Shown in pieces: positions 34,843-44,587 of a DNA stretch of 64,000 nt. The stretch comes from Rhodospirillaceae bacterium (GTDB taxonomy: Bacteria > Pseudomonadota > Alphaproteobacteria > SP197). The translations under genes and the position numbers were made by a program. The stretch lies in the NCBI GenBank assembly GCA_002722885.1, contig PBNE01000013.1, forward strand, positions 62,001-126,000. The letters are read 5' to 3'. Positions within the stretch are counted from its first letter, which is position 1. Each line of letters begins with the position of its first letter. The notes beneath the pieces were generated by a model. The model saw nothing but the letters and a program-made list of their open reading frames with translations. It was not told the DNA's origin and searched no databases.

Positions 34843-36021
34843 TCAGTGATTCAGGGTGTCGACAAATCTGATGATCCGCCGGGACGCTTCAGCCAACTCG
34901 TCATCGGAAGCAGTCAGCGAGAGCCGGACAAAGCCCGAGCCGCCACGTCCGAAGCCTTCGCCTGCCAGCAAGGAAACGCCTTCTTCCTCAAGCACTCGGA
35001 ATGAAAAGTCATGCGACGAAAGCCCGCTATCGCGGACATCCAGCATCATGAAGCATGAACCTTCAGGCTTGATTACGCGAATCGACCGGTTCCCTGCCAA
35101 GGCATCACAAACGAGATTGCGCCGGCGCTCATAGGCCTGACGCATGGCATCGACCTCCGGAAAATCCTGGCTGAAGGCGATCGAGACCGAAGACTGGATG
35201 AAGGTCGGAGAGCCGTAATGCTGGGCAAGGCCCAGATAATACATGTGCCGCGTGAAGGCTTCGGGCCCCACGGTCCATCCGACGCGCCAGCCGGTCATGG
35301 CATGGGACTTCGAAAGACTATCGACCACGATGGTTCGCTCGGCCATGCCGGGCAACGAGGCCGGCGACACGTGCTCACGACCATCGAAAAGCGTGCGGCT
35401 ATAGACCTCATCAGAAACGAGCCAAAGGTCATGAGCCTTACAGATCTCACCCAGCGCGATGAGATCATCGCGCCTGTAGGCAGCGCCACTGGGATTATGG
35501 GGCGTGTTGATCATGATGGCGCGCGTCTTCGACGTCACAGCCGCTTCAATATCGGCAGGGTCGAGATGAAAGTCGCGCTCGGCGCGCAACGGAACATCGA
35601 CCAGTGTGGCGCCGGACGCCTGGACCACCGAGTCATAGGTGACATAAACCGGCTGCGGGACAATGACCTCGTCGCCGTGCTGCGCAACACACATCGCCGC
35701 GCCATACAGACCACCCTGAGCCCCCAGGGTCACGGAGATGTTGGCCGGTCCGATCTCTTGCCCTGTCAGCCGGGTGTGATAGGCGGCGATGGCCGACTTC
35801 AGCTCCGCGCCGCCGTCGATGGGGCCATAGTGCGTGCGGCCCTGTTCGACTTGCTCGAACATGGCCTTGCGGATCGCTTCGGGTGTCTCGAAATCCGGAT
35901 CACCGATCGAGAGGATCACAACATCCCGACCCTCACGGCGCAGCGCCATGGCGCGTCCATGGATCTCCCAGGCCCGAGCACCTTCGTTGGCAAGACGATC
36001 AACAATCGAAGCGTAGCGCAT
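34843..36021 (-). CDS. Class I/II aminotransferase (arginine:pyruvate/aspartate type)
   Basis: A 392-residue fold-type I aminotransferase. Motifs are GDPDFETPEAIRKAM, TLGAQGGLYGAA, NTPHNPSGAAYRRDD and SLSKSHAMTGWRVG with the PLP lysine. The close match to the AruH/aspartate-aminotransferase-like group means substrate is not fixed. It begins at the ATG at 36021, where the family motif RYASIVDRLANEGARAW starts. It lies directly downstream of the polyamine-type ABC operon and is separated from it by a strong terminator. A role in using transported amines is inferred only from proximity. Confidence 0.9.
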   Translation of the reverse strand: MRYASIVDRLANEGARAWEIHGRAMALRREGRDVVILSIGDPDFETPEAIRKAMFEQVEQGRTHYGPIDGGAELKSAIAAYHTRLTGQEIGPANISVTLGAQGGLYGAAMCVAQHGDEVIVPQPVYVTYDSVVQASGATLVDVPLRAERDFHLDPADIEAAVTSKTRAIMINTPHNPSGAAYRRDDLIALGEICKAHDLWLVSDEVYSRTLFDGREHVSPASLPGMAERTIVVDSLSKSHAMTGWRVGWTVGPEAFTRHMYYLGLAQHYGSPTFIQSSVSIAFSQDFPEVDAMRQAYERRRNLVCDALAGNRSIRVIKPEGSCFMMLDVRDSGLSSHDFSFRVLEEEGVSLLAGEGFGRGGSGFVRLSLTASDDELAEASRRIIRFVDTLNH

Positions 36022-36040
36022 CCTGAACGATCCAATAGGC

Positions 36041-36077
36041 AAAAAAATAAACGCGCGGCGTCCATGACGCCGCGCGT
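36041..36077 (-). terminator. Strong intrinsic terminator of the potABC operon
   Basis: A perfect 12-bp stem ACGCGCGGCGTC (36051-36062) pairs with GACGCCGCGCGT (36066-36077) around a CAT loop. On the minus strand a run of seven T follows. It lies 22 bases after the PotA-like stop codon. Confidence 0.92.
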
Positions 36078-36098
36078 TTGGTCATACTTGAGACAAGT

Positions 36099-37199
36099 TT
36101 ACCGCGAAAGCAGCAGAGCCGAATCCTCTTCCCAGGTCAGCCAGACCTTGGCGTGCTCGTCGGCGTTCACAGTCTCCATCTGGCGCTGGGCGTTCTGAGC
36201 CGCGACAGCGACGGGAGCATCACGCCCCTCGACCTGAACATAGTAATGGCTCCGGTCACCAAGGTAGGCCGCAGCCTGCATCGTGCCTTCGGCCACATTG
36301 CTCTGCACGTTCGGCTGCTGGAACGAGAGATTGAACTTCTCGGGCCTGACAGCAACAGTGATCGATCCGCTTTCGGGCACCGAATCATTGGACGCGCTGG
36401 CATGGACAGTACCGAGCCCCTTAGCATCGACGACGACACTGTCGCCTTCCTTGCCCTTGATCGAGCCCTCGAAGAAGTTGATCGTTCCGATGAAGTCGGC
36501 AACTTCCTTGATCTGCGGCACCTCATAGAGACGTGTCGGCGAATCGATCTGAAGAACCTTGCCCAGCGACATCACCGCGATGCGGTCCGACATGGTCATG
36601 GCTTCTTCCTGATCGTGGGTCACGAACACGAAGGTAATGCCGACGTCCCGCTGCAACGCACGCAGCTCCAACTGCATCTGTTCACGCAACTTCTTGTCAA
36701 GCGCGCCGAGCGGCTCATCGAGCAGCAGCACCTTGGGCTGCTTGATCAGGGCACGAGCCAGAGCGACACGCTGGCGCTGACCGCCGGAGAGCTGATGTGC
36801 ACCGCGGCTGCCGTAGCCGGGCAGCTTGATCAATTCGAGCATCTCGTCGACCTTCTTGTCGACCTCTGCCTTCGACAGGCCCGACTTGCGCATGCCGTAG
36901 GCGATGTTCTTGTGAACATTCAGATGCGGGAAAATGGCGTAACTCTGGAACACCATGTTGACCGGACGCTGATGCGGCGGAACACCGGCCTGAGGCTGAC
37001 CATCAATGTAGATGTTGCCCAGGGTCGGCTGCTCGAAACCGGCCAGCATGCGGAGCAGCGTCGTCTTGCCGCAACCCGACGCACCAAGAAGCGAGAAGAA
37101 CTCACCCTCGCCGATGTTGAAGGAGATGTCGTCGACCGCTTTGACACTGCCAAAGTGCTTCGACGTGTTACTGATCGAAATATAGTCCTCACGCGACAT
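36099..37199 (-). CDS. PotA-like ABC transporter ATP-binding protein
   Basis: A 366-residue ATPase of the polyamine/iron/maltose (CUT/PotA) group. Walker A LLGASGCGKTTLLR is near residues 37-50, the signature is LSGGQRQRVALARAL, Walker B VLLLDEPLGALDKKL and the H-loop VTHDQEEAMTMSD. A TOBE_2 domain occupies the C-terminal third. It is the last gene of a minus-strand transporter operon with two permeases. The ATG at 37199 is preferred over a GTG at 37205. Confidence 0.94.
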   Translation of the reverse strand: MSREDYISISNTSKHFGSVKAVDDISFNIGEGEFFSLLGASGCGKTTLLRMLAGFEQPTLGNIYIDGQPQAGVPPHQRPVNMVFQSYAIFPHLNVHKNIAYGMRKSGLSKAEVDKKVDEMLELIKLPGYGSRGAHQLSGGQRQRVALARALIKQPKVLLLDEPLGALDKKLREQMQLELRALQRDVGITFVFVTHDQEEAMTMSDRIAVMSLGKVLQIDSPTRLYEVPQIKEVADFIGTINFFEGSIKGKEGDSVVVDAKGLGTVHASASNDSVPESGSITVAVRPEKFNLSFQQPNVQSNVAEGTMQAAAYLGDRSHYYVQVEGRDAPVAVAAQNAQRQMETVNADEHAKVWLTWEEDSALLLSR

Positions 37200-37269
37200 A
37201 AGCACCCACGTCCATTGTTGTTGTCAAAGAAACCCGACTTCGCTTGAACAATCCCTCACCGGACAACCG

Positions 37270-38190
37270 TCAGATTGCCGCACCACCCTGCGGTCCGACG
37301 CCACGACGGCGAACGACCTCAGCGAAGGTCACGATGAAGAACGAGAAGACCAGGATACACGCCCCCAGCGACAGCACCATCGGCAGCCTGTTGGGGAAGC
37401 GCAGCTGGCTCCAGATGTAGATCGGCAGTGTGACCTCGTTACCGGCCAGGAAGAAGGCCAGGATGAACTCGTCGAACGAGATCGTGAAGGTGAGAAGCAC
37501 ACTGGCCAGAATACCTGGCCATGCCAGAGGCAGGGTGATCTTGATGAAGGTCGAAAACGCGCCCTCACCCAGATCCATCGATGCTTCCTCGAGACTCTTG
37601 TCAAAACCCTCGAGGCGCGAGATCAGGACGAGCATCGCGAACGGCACCCCGATCAGCGTGTGCGCCATCCCGATGGTCCACAAGGACAATCCGAGATCGA
37701 TCGCTGGAATCATCTCGTCCACCGTGTTGGTGATCACGAGAAGCGCAATACCGAGGATGATCCCGGGCACAACCAGCGGCAGCATGATGAAGCTGGTCAT
37801 CGGCCCCTTGCCGGGCATGTAGTAGCGGGTCATTGCCTTGGCCGCGAAAAGGCCCAGGAACGTCGAAACCACCGCAACCGAGAACCCGACCTTCACGCTG
37901 TTCTCCAGTGCCCTCAAGAGCGCCGGATTGTCCATCATGTCGGCATACCACTCGAGCGTGAAGCCCTTCAGCGGGAAGGCGACGTAGATGGAATCATTGA
38001 ACGAGAACAGCGGCAGGAACAGCACCGGAATGTAAAGGAACGCCAGATACCACACGGCGTACAGAAACATCGGCGCTTCGCCGGACCAGTGGTAGCCCTC
38101 GTGCTTGGACTGGACAAACTGGGGAGTTTCCTCGCCACGCTTGTCGTCTGCGGCCTTCTGGGCCGTCAGATTGGTCGTTGTATCGGTCAT
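37270..38190 (-). CDS. PotC-like ABC transporter permease
   Basis: A 306-residue inner-membrane permease of the PotC type with about six helices and the EAA signature near the end of the fourth loop, EEASMDLGEGAFSTFIKITLP (key residues EAS-DLG--LP). It overlaps the PotB-like gene by four bases, so the two permeases are translationally coupled and probably form a heterodimer. A 50-residue hydrophilic N-terminal extension precedes the first helix, longer than in E. coli PotC. Confidence 0.93.
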   Translation of the reverse strand: MTDTTTNLTAQKAADDKRGEETPQFVQSKHEGYHWSGEAPMFLYAVWYLAFLYIPVLFLPLFSFNDSIYVAFPLKGFTLEWYADMMDNPALLRALENSVKVGFSVAVVSTFLGLFAAKAMTRYYMPGKGPMTSFIMLPLVVPGIILGIALLVITNTVDEMIPAIDLGLSLWTIGMAHTLIGVPFAMLVLISRLEGFDKSLEEASMDLGEGAFSTFIKITLPLAWPGILASVLLTFTISFDEFILAFFLAGNEVTLPIYIWSQLRFPNRLPMVLSLGACILVFSFFIVTFAEVVRRRGVGPQGGAAI

Positions 38191-39122
38191 GAGCCTTTTG
38201 CCCTGGCACGTGTTGTCGAAACAATGAAGGTGACTACCAGTAATGCGATCAACAGCATCGATATGACGGACAGTGCCGCACCCATGGGCCAGTTGTTGGC
38301 CTTGCCGAATTGCGACTGAATGATGTTGCCGATCATGATGCCTGTGGTGCCGCCCACCAGTCTTGGCGTCACATAGTCACCCACGGTCGGAATGAAGACC
38401 AAAAGGCCGGCGGCAATCATGCCCGGCAGAGACAGCGGCCAAGTGATACGCCAGAACCGTTCGGTCGGTGTATCGCCCAGATCGGTCGCCGCTTCGAGGA
38501 ACGATCTGTCGATCTTCTCCAGCGACACGTAGATCGGCAGGATCGCGAAGGCCGCCCATGCGTGCGCCAGGGTCAACACGACCGCTGTTGGATTGTAGAG
38601 CAGAAACTGCAAGGGCTCGTCGATGATGCCAATGCTGATCAGACCGGAGTTGACCACGCCGTTGAAGCCGAGGATGACCTTCCAGGCGAAGACGCGAAGA
38701 AGATAGCTCGTCCAGAACGGGACGGTGATCAGGATCAGCCAGACCAGCTTGTTGCTCGTGACCTTAAAGGCGATGAAGTAGGCCATGGGGTAGGCCAGGA
38801 TCAGCGTCACGAACGTGCAGAACAACGACATCCGGATTGATTTCATCATCAGCGCGATGTAAATCGGCTTCTGGAAGAAGGCTTCGTAGTTGGCCAGCGT
38901 CGGTGTCTTGTCGATATCGAGGTAGTTCTGGGTCCAGAAGCTGTAGGCCACCAGCATGAAGAGCGGCAGGCACATCAGCAGAATCATGACCAGCAGGGTC
39001 GGAGACAGCAGCGTATAGCCACGCACCCACTCGTGCTTCAGGAACATCGCGCGTGCCCTGAAGGCTAGCGACATCTGAGGTTCGGCGTAGCTCTTAGCCG
39101 GCGCCTGGGCTTGATCAGTCAT
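38187..39122 (-). CDS. PotB-like ABC transporter permease
   Basis: A 311-residue permease of the PotB type. Six helices, with the first at LLSPTLLVMILLMCLPLFML, are followed by the EAA loop LEAATDLGDTPTERFWRI and the C-terminal block VIPTVGDYVTPRLVGG. I chose the ATG at 39122 because earlier starts would add a non-homologous leader. It lies 216 bases downstream of the broken binding-protein gene, behind a terminator-like hairpin, which is the usual way to set binding protein above permease levels. Confidence 0.93.
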   Translation of the reverse strand: MTDQAQAPAKSYAEPQMSLAFRARAMFLKHEWVRGYTLLSPTLLVMILLMCLPLFMLVAYSFWTQNYLDIDKTPTLANYEAFFQKPIYIALMMKSIRMSLFCTFVTLILAYPMAYFIAFKVTSNKLVWLILITVPFWTSYLLRVFAWKVILGFNGVVNSGLISIGIIDEPLQFLLYNPTAVVLTLAHAWAAFAILPIYVSLEKIDRSFLEAATDLGDTPTERFWRITWPLSLPGMIAAGLLVFIPTVGDYVTPRLVGGTTGIMIGNIIQSQFGKANNWPMGAALSVISMLLIALLVVTFIVSTTRARAKGS

Positions 39123-39281
39123 CTGGTTACCCCAAGTGATCATCCGAAACATACAGACTGAGTCGCCCGCCTCCAGGTGAGACTCATTCCGCACGTCCGA
39201 GAGTATGACTCTTACACAGCTCGTCCGCAGTTGAAAAGCCTGTTACAGCGATTGACAAAAGTTGATCACCGCCAGCGGGCA

Positions 39282-39312
39282 TAAAAAAATCGGGCGCGAC
39301 AATCGCCGCGCT
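39282..39312 (-). terminator. Terminator/attenuator between binding protein and permease genes
   Basis: A short GC-rich imperfect hairpin of the GCGCG/CGCGC type is followed by TTTTTTTA on the minus strand. It sits 26-57 bases after the stop of the broken binding-protein gene and before the PotB-like gene. It probably ends most transcripts and lets a fraction continue. Confidence 0.6.
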
Positions 39313-39338
39313 CCTCAAACAGAACCGGTTGAGACCGA

Positions 39339-40454
39339 TCAGAGACCGATCTTCACCTCGTCGAACATGTTGACCATGTTTTCCAGAACCTGAGGATCGT
39401 AGGGCTGGAACATGATGCCGTTGTCGAGCATTTCGATCGGGTTTGACGGGAAGCCCAGCTCGGCAACCTTCTCCGGATCGGAAATCTCGAACGAAACGCT
39501 GTTCGAATGGCCGTAGCCGTACTCTTCGATCAGGAATCGGCCGGCCTCAGGGTCCAGCCAGGCGTCGAGGAACTCGTAGATGAGCTCTTCATCACCACCG
39601 CCGGTCGACATGATCGAAAGACCGCACAGCCAGTTCAGGATACCTTGCTTCGGCACGGCGTAGGCCACCGGAATGCCCTGATTGAGCAGGGACTTCACAG
39701 CCGAGTTCCAGGCATAGGCCGCGACGATTTCGCCCGACACCATGGCTGTTTCGATCTCGGTCTGATCGTTCCAGCAGAAACGGACAAGACGGGCCTGCTG
39801 TTCGACCAGCGGGCGAATTTCGGCCAGCATCTCGTCGGACATGTTGAAGGCGTCTTCGCCGAAATCGTGGCACAGGCCGGCGATCATGACGGAGCTTTCA
39901 GAATTGAAGCTCGCGAGACGACCCTCGTAGCGCTCGTCGAAGAGCATGCACCAGCTTTCCTCACCTTCGTAGAGGTCGGTGCGGTAGACGATCGAGCTGT
40001 TGCCCCAGTCGACGGGCAGCATCATGACGTTGCCGTTGGCGTCCTTGATCGAATGGTGATCGCGCAGACCGCCGAAGACGTTACCCCAGTTCGAGAGGCG
40101 CGAGAGGTCGATCGGCTTCAGAAGGCCGGCGTCCAACATGCGGCTTCAGCTCTCGGCGCAGAGGTGGGTGATGTCGGCCGGGAATCCGTTGCGGATCCTG
40201 ATCGACATTTCCTGCTCGCTCGCGAAGAACGAGAATTCGGGTTCGCCGTGCTTGGCCGCGTAGGGCGGATAAAGCTCGGGGATCTCATAGCCGCTCTATT
40301 CCAGAACAAGCAGCTGCTGAGCGGCCTTCAGACCACGCGGTGTGGCCGTCATGGCCGCGACACCCATGGTGCCCATGATGCCCAGGGCCTGACGCCGGCT
40401 GAGCTTGTCGGTGAAAAGCTTGTCCTGGAACTCGTTGATACCAATGCGCTTCAT
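39339..40454 (-). pseudogene. PotD-like binding-protein gene with two in-frame stops
   Basis: The frame has 372 codons with the normal PotD-family layout and a Tat signal (KLSRRQALGIMG) at the start ATG 40454. Two stops interrupt it: TAG at 40296-40298, in the position held by Trp in the other two copies in the window (TWGGY and TWDGY; here LVLE-stop-SGY), and TGA at 40146-40148, seven codons before AGLLKPID. Both stops are in frame and the 50 codons between them and all codons after remain family-like (KHGEPEFSFFASEQE; YGYGHSNSVSFEISD). It is the binding protein expected to serve PotABC, which starts 216 bases downstream. An intact paralogue lies just upstream. Confidence 0.8.
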
Positions 40455-40567
40455 GGCTTTCTCCCAGTTGTGTTGAAGCAACGGTTCAGGCATGAAACGG
40501 CAGAGCTTGAAAATTATCCTCGCAGCATTCTTTGAATGTGGGAAGCACCTCCAGGTTTCAGGGGGCA

Positions 40568-41647
40568 TTACAAGGCGTCGATGGCTTCCAGAAAGAGCTG
40601 CGCGTAGTCATCCCGCTCACGGATCAGCGTCTGATCAATGAACTCGCTGTTCTCAAGGATGGCGTCCGGATCCGACAGGGCCAGCATGTCGAGCACGGCC
40701 GCAGAGACTAGATCGAAGGACTTCAGGTTCGCATGGCCGTATCCCAGGTTGGAAATGACGGCCGCACCAGCTTTCGGCGATGTCATCGCATTGATAAAAT
40801 CGTAGGCCATGGCGTCGTCCTGGTGGCCTGATGCGAGCAGCGAAAGACCGCAGACCCAGCATAGATAACCTTCACGGGGACACATGAAACCGACCGGGAC
40901 ATCAGCGGCCTGAAGCCGCGCATACATATCGTTCCAGCCGTAACAGGCGACCAGATCGCCGTTCTGCAGGCCGGACTCGGCTTCAATCGGATCGTACCAG
41001 TAGCGTCCGATGATGGCGTTCTGTTTCTCCACCAGCCGCAGAACCACGGCGCGTTCATCATCAGACATGTTCCAGGGATCTGATACGCCGGTCGCGAGGG
41101 CTGCACAGCCCAGGGCCGCATCGGCCGACCGCTGCATGCCGATCCGGCCGGCCAGGGTGTCATCGTAGAGAACCCACCAGGACGAATCGGGATCGGGCAA
41201 CAAATCAGTGCGGTAGATGATCGATCCCACACCCCAGTCGACCGGCACGAACCAGACACGACCATCGTTCAACTGACGTGGTAGGCGTCTCAGGGACTTG
41301 GCGAGGTCGCCCCAGTGCTCAAGTCGGCTGTCGTCCATGGGTCGAAGGACACCGGCATCGACCCATGCTCCGACATTGAAGGCACAGGGCTGAGCAATAT
41401 CGGCGGCATATCCGGCACGCAGCTTCGACAGCGTCTCCCGGTCGTCACCCAGAATCTCAAACGACGGGGAAACGCCATGGCGTTCAATGTAATCGCCGTG
41501 GAAGGCCGGATCCTGATAGCCATCCCAGGTGATGACGCCCAGGTCACCCCCCGAGTCCCGTGATCGGGCAGTTCCCGGCAGCAGGAAGGGCACGAGGCCC
41601 GCCGCCATGGCGCGTGCCAACATATCGCGTCGCTTGAGGAAACTCAT
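40568..41647 (-). CDS. PotD-like ABC solute-binding protein (intact)
   Basis: A 359-residue binding protein of the PotD family. The N-terminus has FLKRRDMLARAMAAGLVPF, a twin-arginine-like signal. The mature part carries ITWDGYQDPAF, QPCAFNVGAWVDAGVLRPMD and the conserved DWGVGSIIYRTDLL that marks polyamine-type proteins. It is transcribed toward the broken paralogue at 39339-40454, separated by about 113 bases, and may now be the working binding protein for PotABC. Its start overlaps the stop of a small lipoprotein gene by four bases (ATGA). Confidence 0.9.
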   Translation of the reverse strand: MSFLKRRDMLARAMAAGLVPFLLPGTARSRDSGGDLGVITWDGYQDPAFHGDYIERHGVSPSFEILGDDRETLSKLRAGYAADIAQPCAFNVGAWVDAGVLRPMDDSRLEHWGDLAKSLRRLPRQLNDGRVWFVPVDWGVGSIIYRTDLLPDPDSSWWVLYDDTLAGRIGMQRSADAALGCAALATGVSDPWNMSDDERAVVLRLVEKQNAIIGRYWYDPIEAESGLQNGDLVACYGWNDMYARLQAADVPVGFMCPREGYLCWVCGLSLLASGHQDDAMAYDFINAMTSPKAGAAVISNLGYGHANLKSFDLVSAAVLDMLALSDPDAILENSEFIDQTLIRERDDYAQLFLEAIDAL

Positions 41648-41979
41648 GTCAGATAACTACAATCGGAGATGTAACAGACAAAGGTGGCGCTGTGGATGCG
41701 GCTTGCCATGTCGCGTGCGACCAGTGTCGTCCAGCGGCCATCGATACCATAGAGCTCTTCGGCTTCGGTCCGAACGCTCAACAAGGAAAGCACATAGGAA
41801 TCGTAAACCACCGTGAATGGCTCATCGGTCGGATAGATGACCTCGGGATAGTCCTCGCTGTTTTCACGCTGTTCATAGAACGCGAGTTCGGTCTTGTCGG
41901 CCTGCGTCATCGGCAGTTCGACAGGCACCTCGCAGGCCCCCAGAAGGAGCGCTACAGCCAGAGCAGCAACACGACCCAT
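41644..41979 (-). CDS. Small lipoprotein upstream of the PotD-like gene
   Basis: A 111-residue predicted lipoprotein. The signal peptide ends in the lipobox LLLGAC at about residue 15, with Glu-Val after the Cys. The mature protein contains no family I recognise and has a terminal CYISDC pair of cysteines. GGAGG lies 8 bases upstream of the ATG at 41979. Its stop overlaps the start of the binding-protein gene, so it is translated with it. Because the two genes are coupled, it may assist binding or transport. Confidence 0.7.
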   Translation of the reverse strand: MGRVAALAVALLLGACEVPVELPMTQADKTELAFYEQRENSEDYPEVIYPTDEPFTVVYDSYVLSLLSVRTEAEELYGIDGRWTTLVARDMASRIHSATFVCYISDCSYLT

Positions 41980-42391
41980 ACATCGCCTCCAAAAGACTTG
42001 CTGGAACCTAATGCAGATGAATGCCGTTGGGAATCGCTTGGCTGGCTCTGACAGACGGGAAGAGGTGACCGCGCGGAACGGTCGGTCCAAAGGGGCTAGG
42101 AGGAAGGCCGTTGCCGCGCGGTCTGTGCCGACTTCGGAAGCCGGCTCCCGGTCGGCGGGGGCGCCACCGGGATCTTGGGACTGGAACAGTCCGGCCACGC
42201 TTGAGGGGATGAGATCGGTGGCCTTGAGGGACTGCTCCCTGACCAACAAGGTGGGAGCCAATTGGGGCCGAACTGTGGCATTTTTGTTCCATTTTTCGGC
42301 GACCCGCCACCATCCGGCACCGCTAGGATTGGGAAGTTTCTTTCAACAATCAGGCTCTACAGGTTGACAGAGGCCTCTGCCGCCTCCATCT
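41980..42391. other. Intergenic stretch without a recognisable gene
   Basis: This 412-base region between the lipoprotein gene and the groESL control region has open frames on both strands, but none has homology that I recognise, a credible ribosome site or a signal peptide. It contains two CCGCGCGG palindromes (near 42070 and 42114) and a TTGACA (42364-42369) that could be the -35 box of groESL. I considered a decayed mobile element but see no inverted terminal repeats or transposase motif. Confidence 0.4.
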
Positions 42392-42418
42392 CTGGCACTC
42401 GCCGCCAAAGAGTGCTAA
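42392..42418. promoter_or_regulatory. CIRCE operator of groESL
   Basis: CTGGCACTC (42392-42400), a 9-base spacer and GAGTGCTAA (42410-42418) match the HrcA-binding CIRCE consensus TTAGCACTC-N9-GAGTGCTAA with two mismatches in the left arm. It lies 48 bases upstream of groES, so heat-shock repression by HrcA is expected. Confidence 0.92.
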
Positions 42419-42466
42419 CAGCGCCGGCGGCGTTGTTCAAAACTGCCAGTCAGAAGGGAGTGGCAC

Positions 42467-42775
42467 ATGGGTTTCAGGCCTTTGCACGACCGCGTTCTCG
42501 TTCGTCGTACCGACGGAGATGAAAAGAGCGCGGGCGGCATCATCATTCCGGACACCGCCAAGGAAAAACCGATGGAAGGCAAAGTTGTCGCCGTCGGTCC
42601 CGGAGCGCGTGACGAAAACGGTAAGGTTCAGGCGCTGGACGTCAAGAAGGGCGACACCGTCCTCTTCGGCAAGTGGTCCGGCACCGAGATCAAGCTTGAT
42701 GGCGAAGAACTCCTCATCATGAAGGAGTCCGACATCATGGGCGTGATCGAAGCCACCAAGGGCAAGAAGAAGTAA
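42467..42775 (+). CDS. groES: Co-chaperonin GroES
   Basis: A 102-residue GroES (Cpn10). The N-terminus [20 protein letters not shown] and the mobile-loop motif [16 protein letters not shown] are characteristic; later [12 protein letters not shown] and [11 protein letters not shown] complete the fold. It forms the seven-membered lid of the GroEL cage. CIRCE lies upstream and groEL starts 57 bases downstream. Confidence 0.98.
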   Translation: MGFRPLHDRVLVRRTDGDEKSAGGIIIPDTAKEKPMEGKVVAVGPGARDENGKVQALDVKKGDTVLFGKWSGTEIKLDGEELLIMKESDIMGVIEATKGKKK

Positions 42776-44503
<1,728 letters not shown>

Positions 44504-44534
44504 GCCCGTTCACAGCCGACCGAGCGTCAAAGAG

Positions 44535-44569
44535 AGGGCCGCGGTTTCGACCGTGGCCCTTTTCTTTTG
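44535..44569 (+). terminator. Intrinsic terminator of groESL
   Basis: AGGGCCGCGG (44535-44544) pairs with CCGTGGCCCT (44551-44560) with one G-T pair and a TTTCGA loop, and TTTTCTTTT follows. It lies 32 bases after the groEL stop. Confidence 0.9.
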
Positions 44570-44587
44570 CCCGTGGGCGGCCGGTGC

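Noticed and set aside
41980..42391. Decayed insertion sequence in the gap before groESL
   Set aside because: No inverted terminal repeats, target duplication or transposase motifs could be found by eye.
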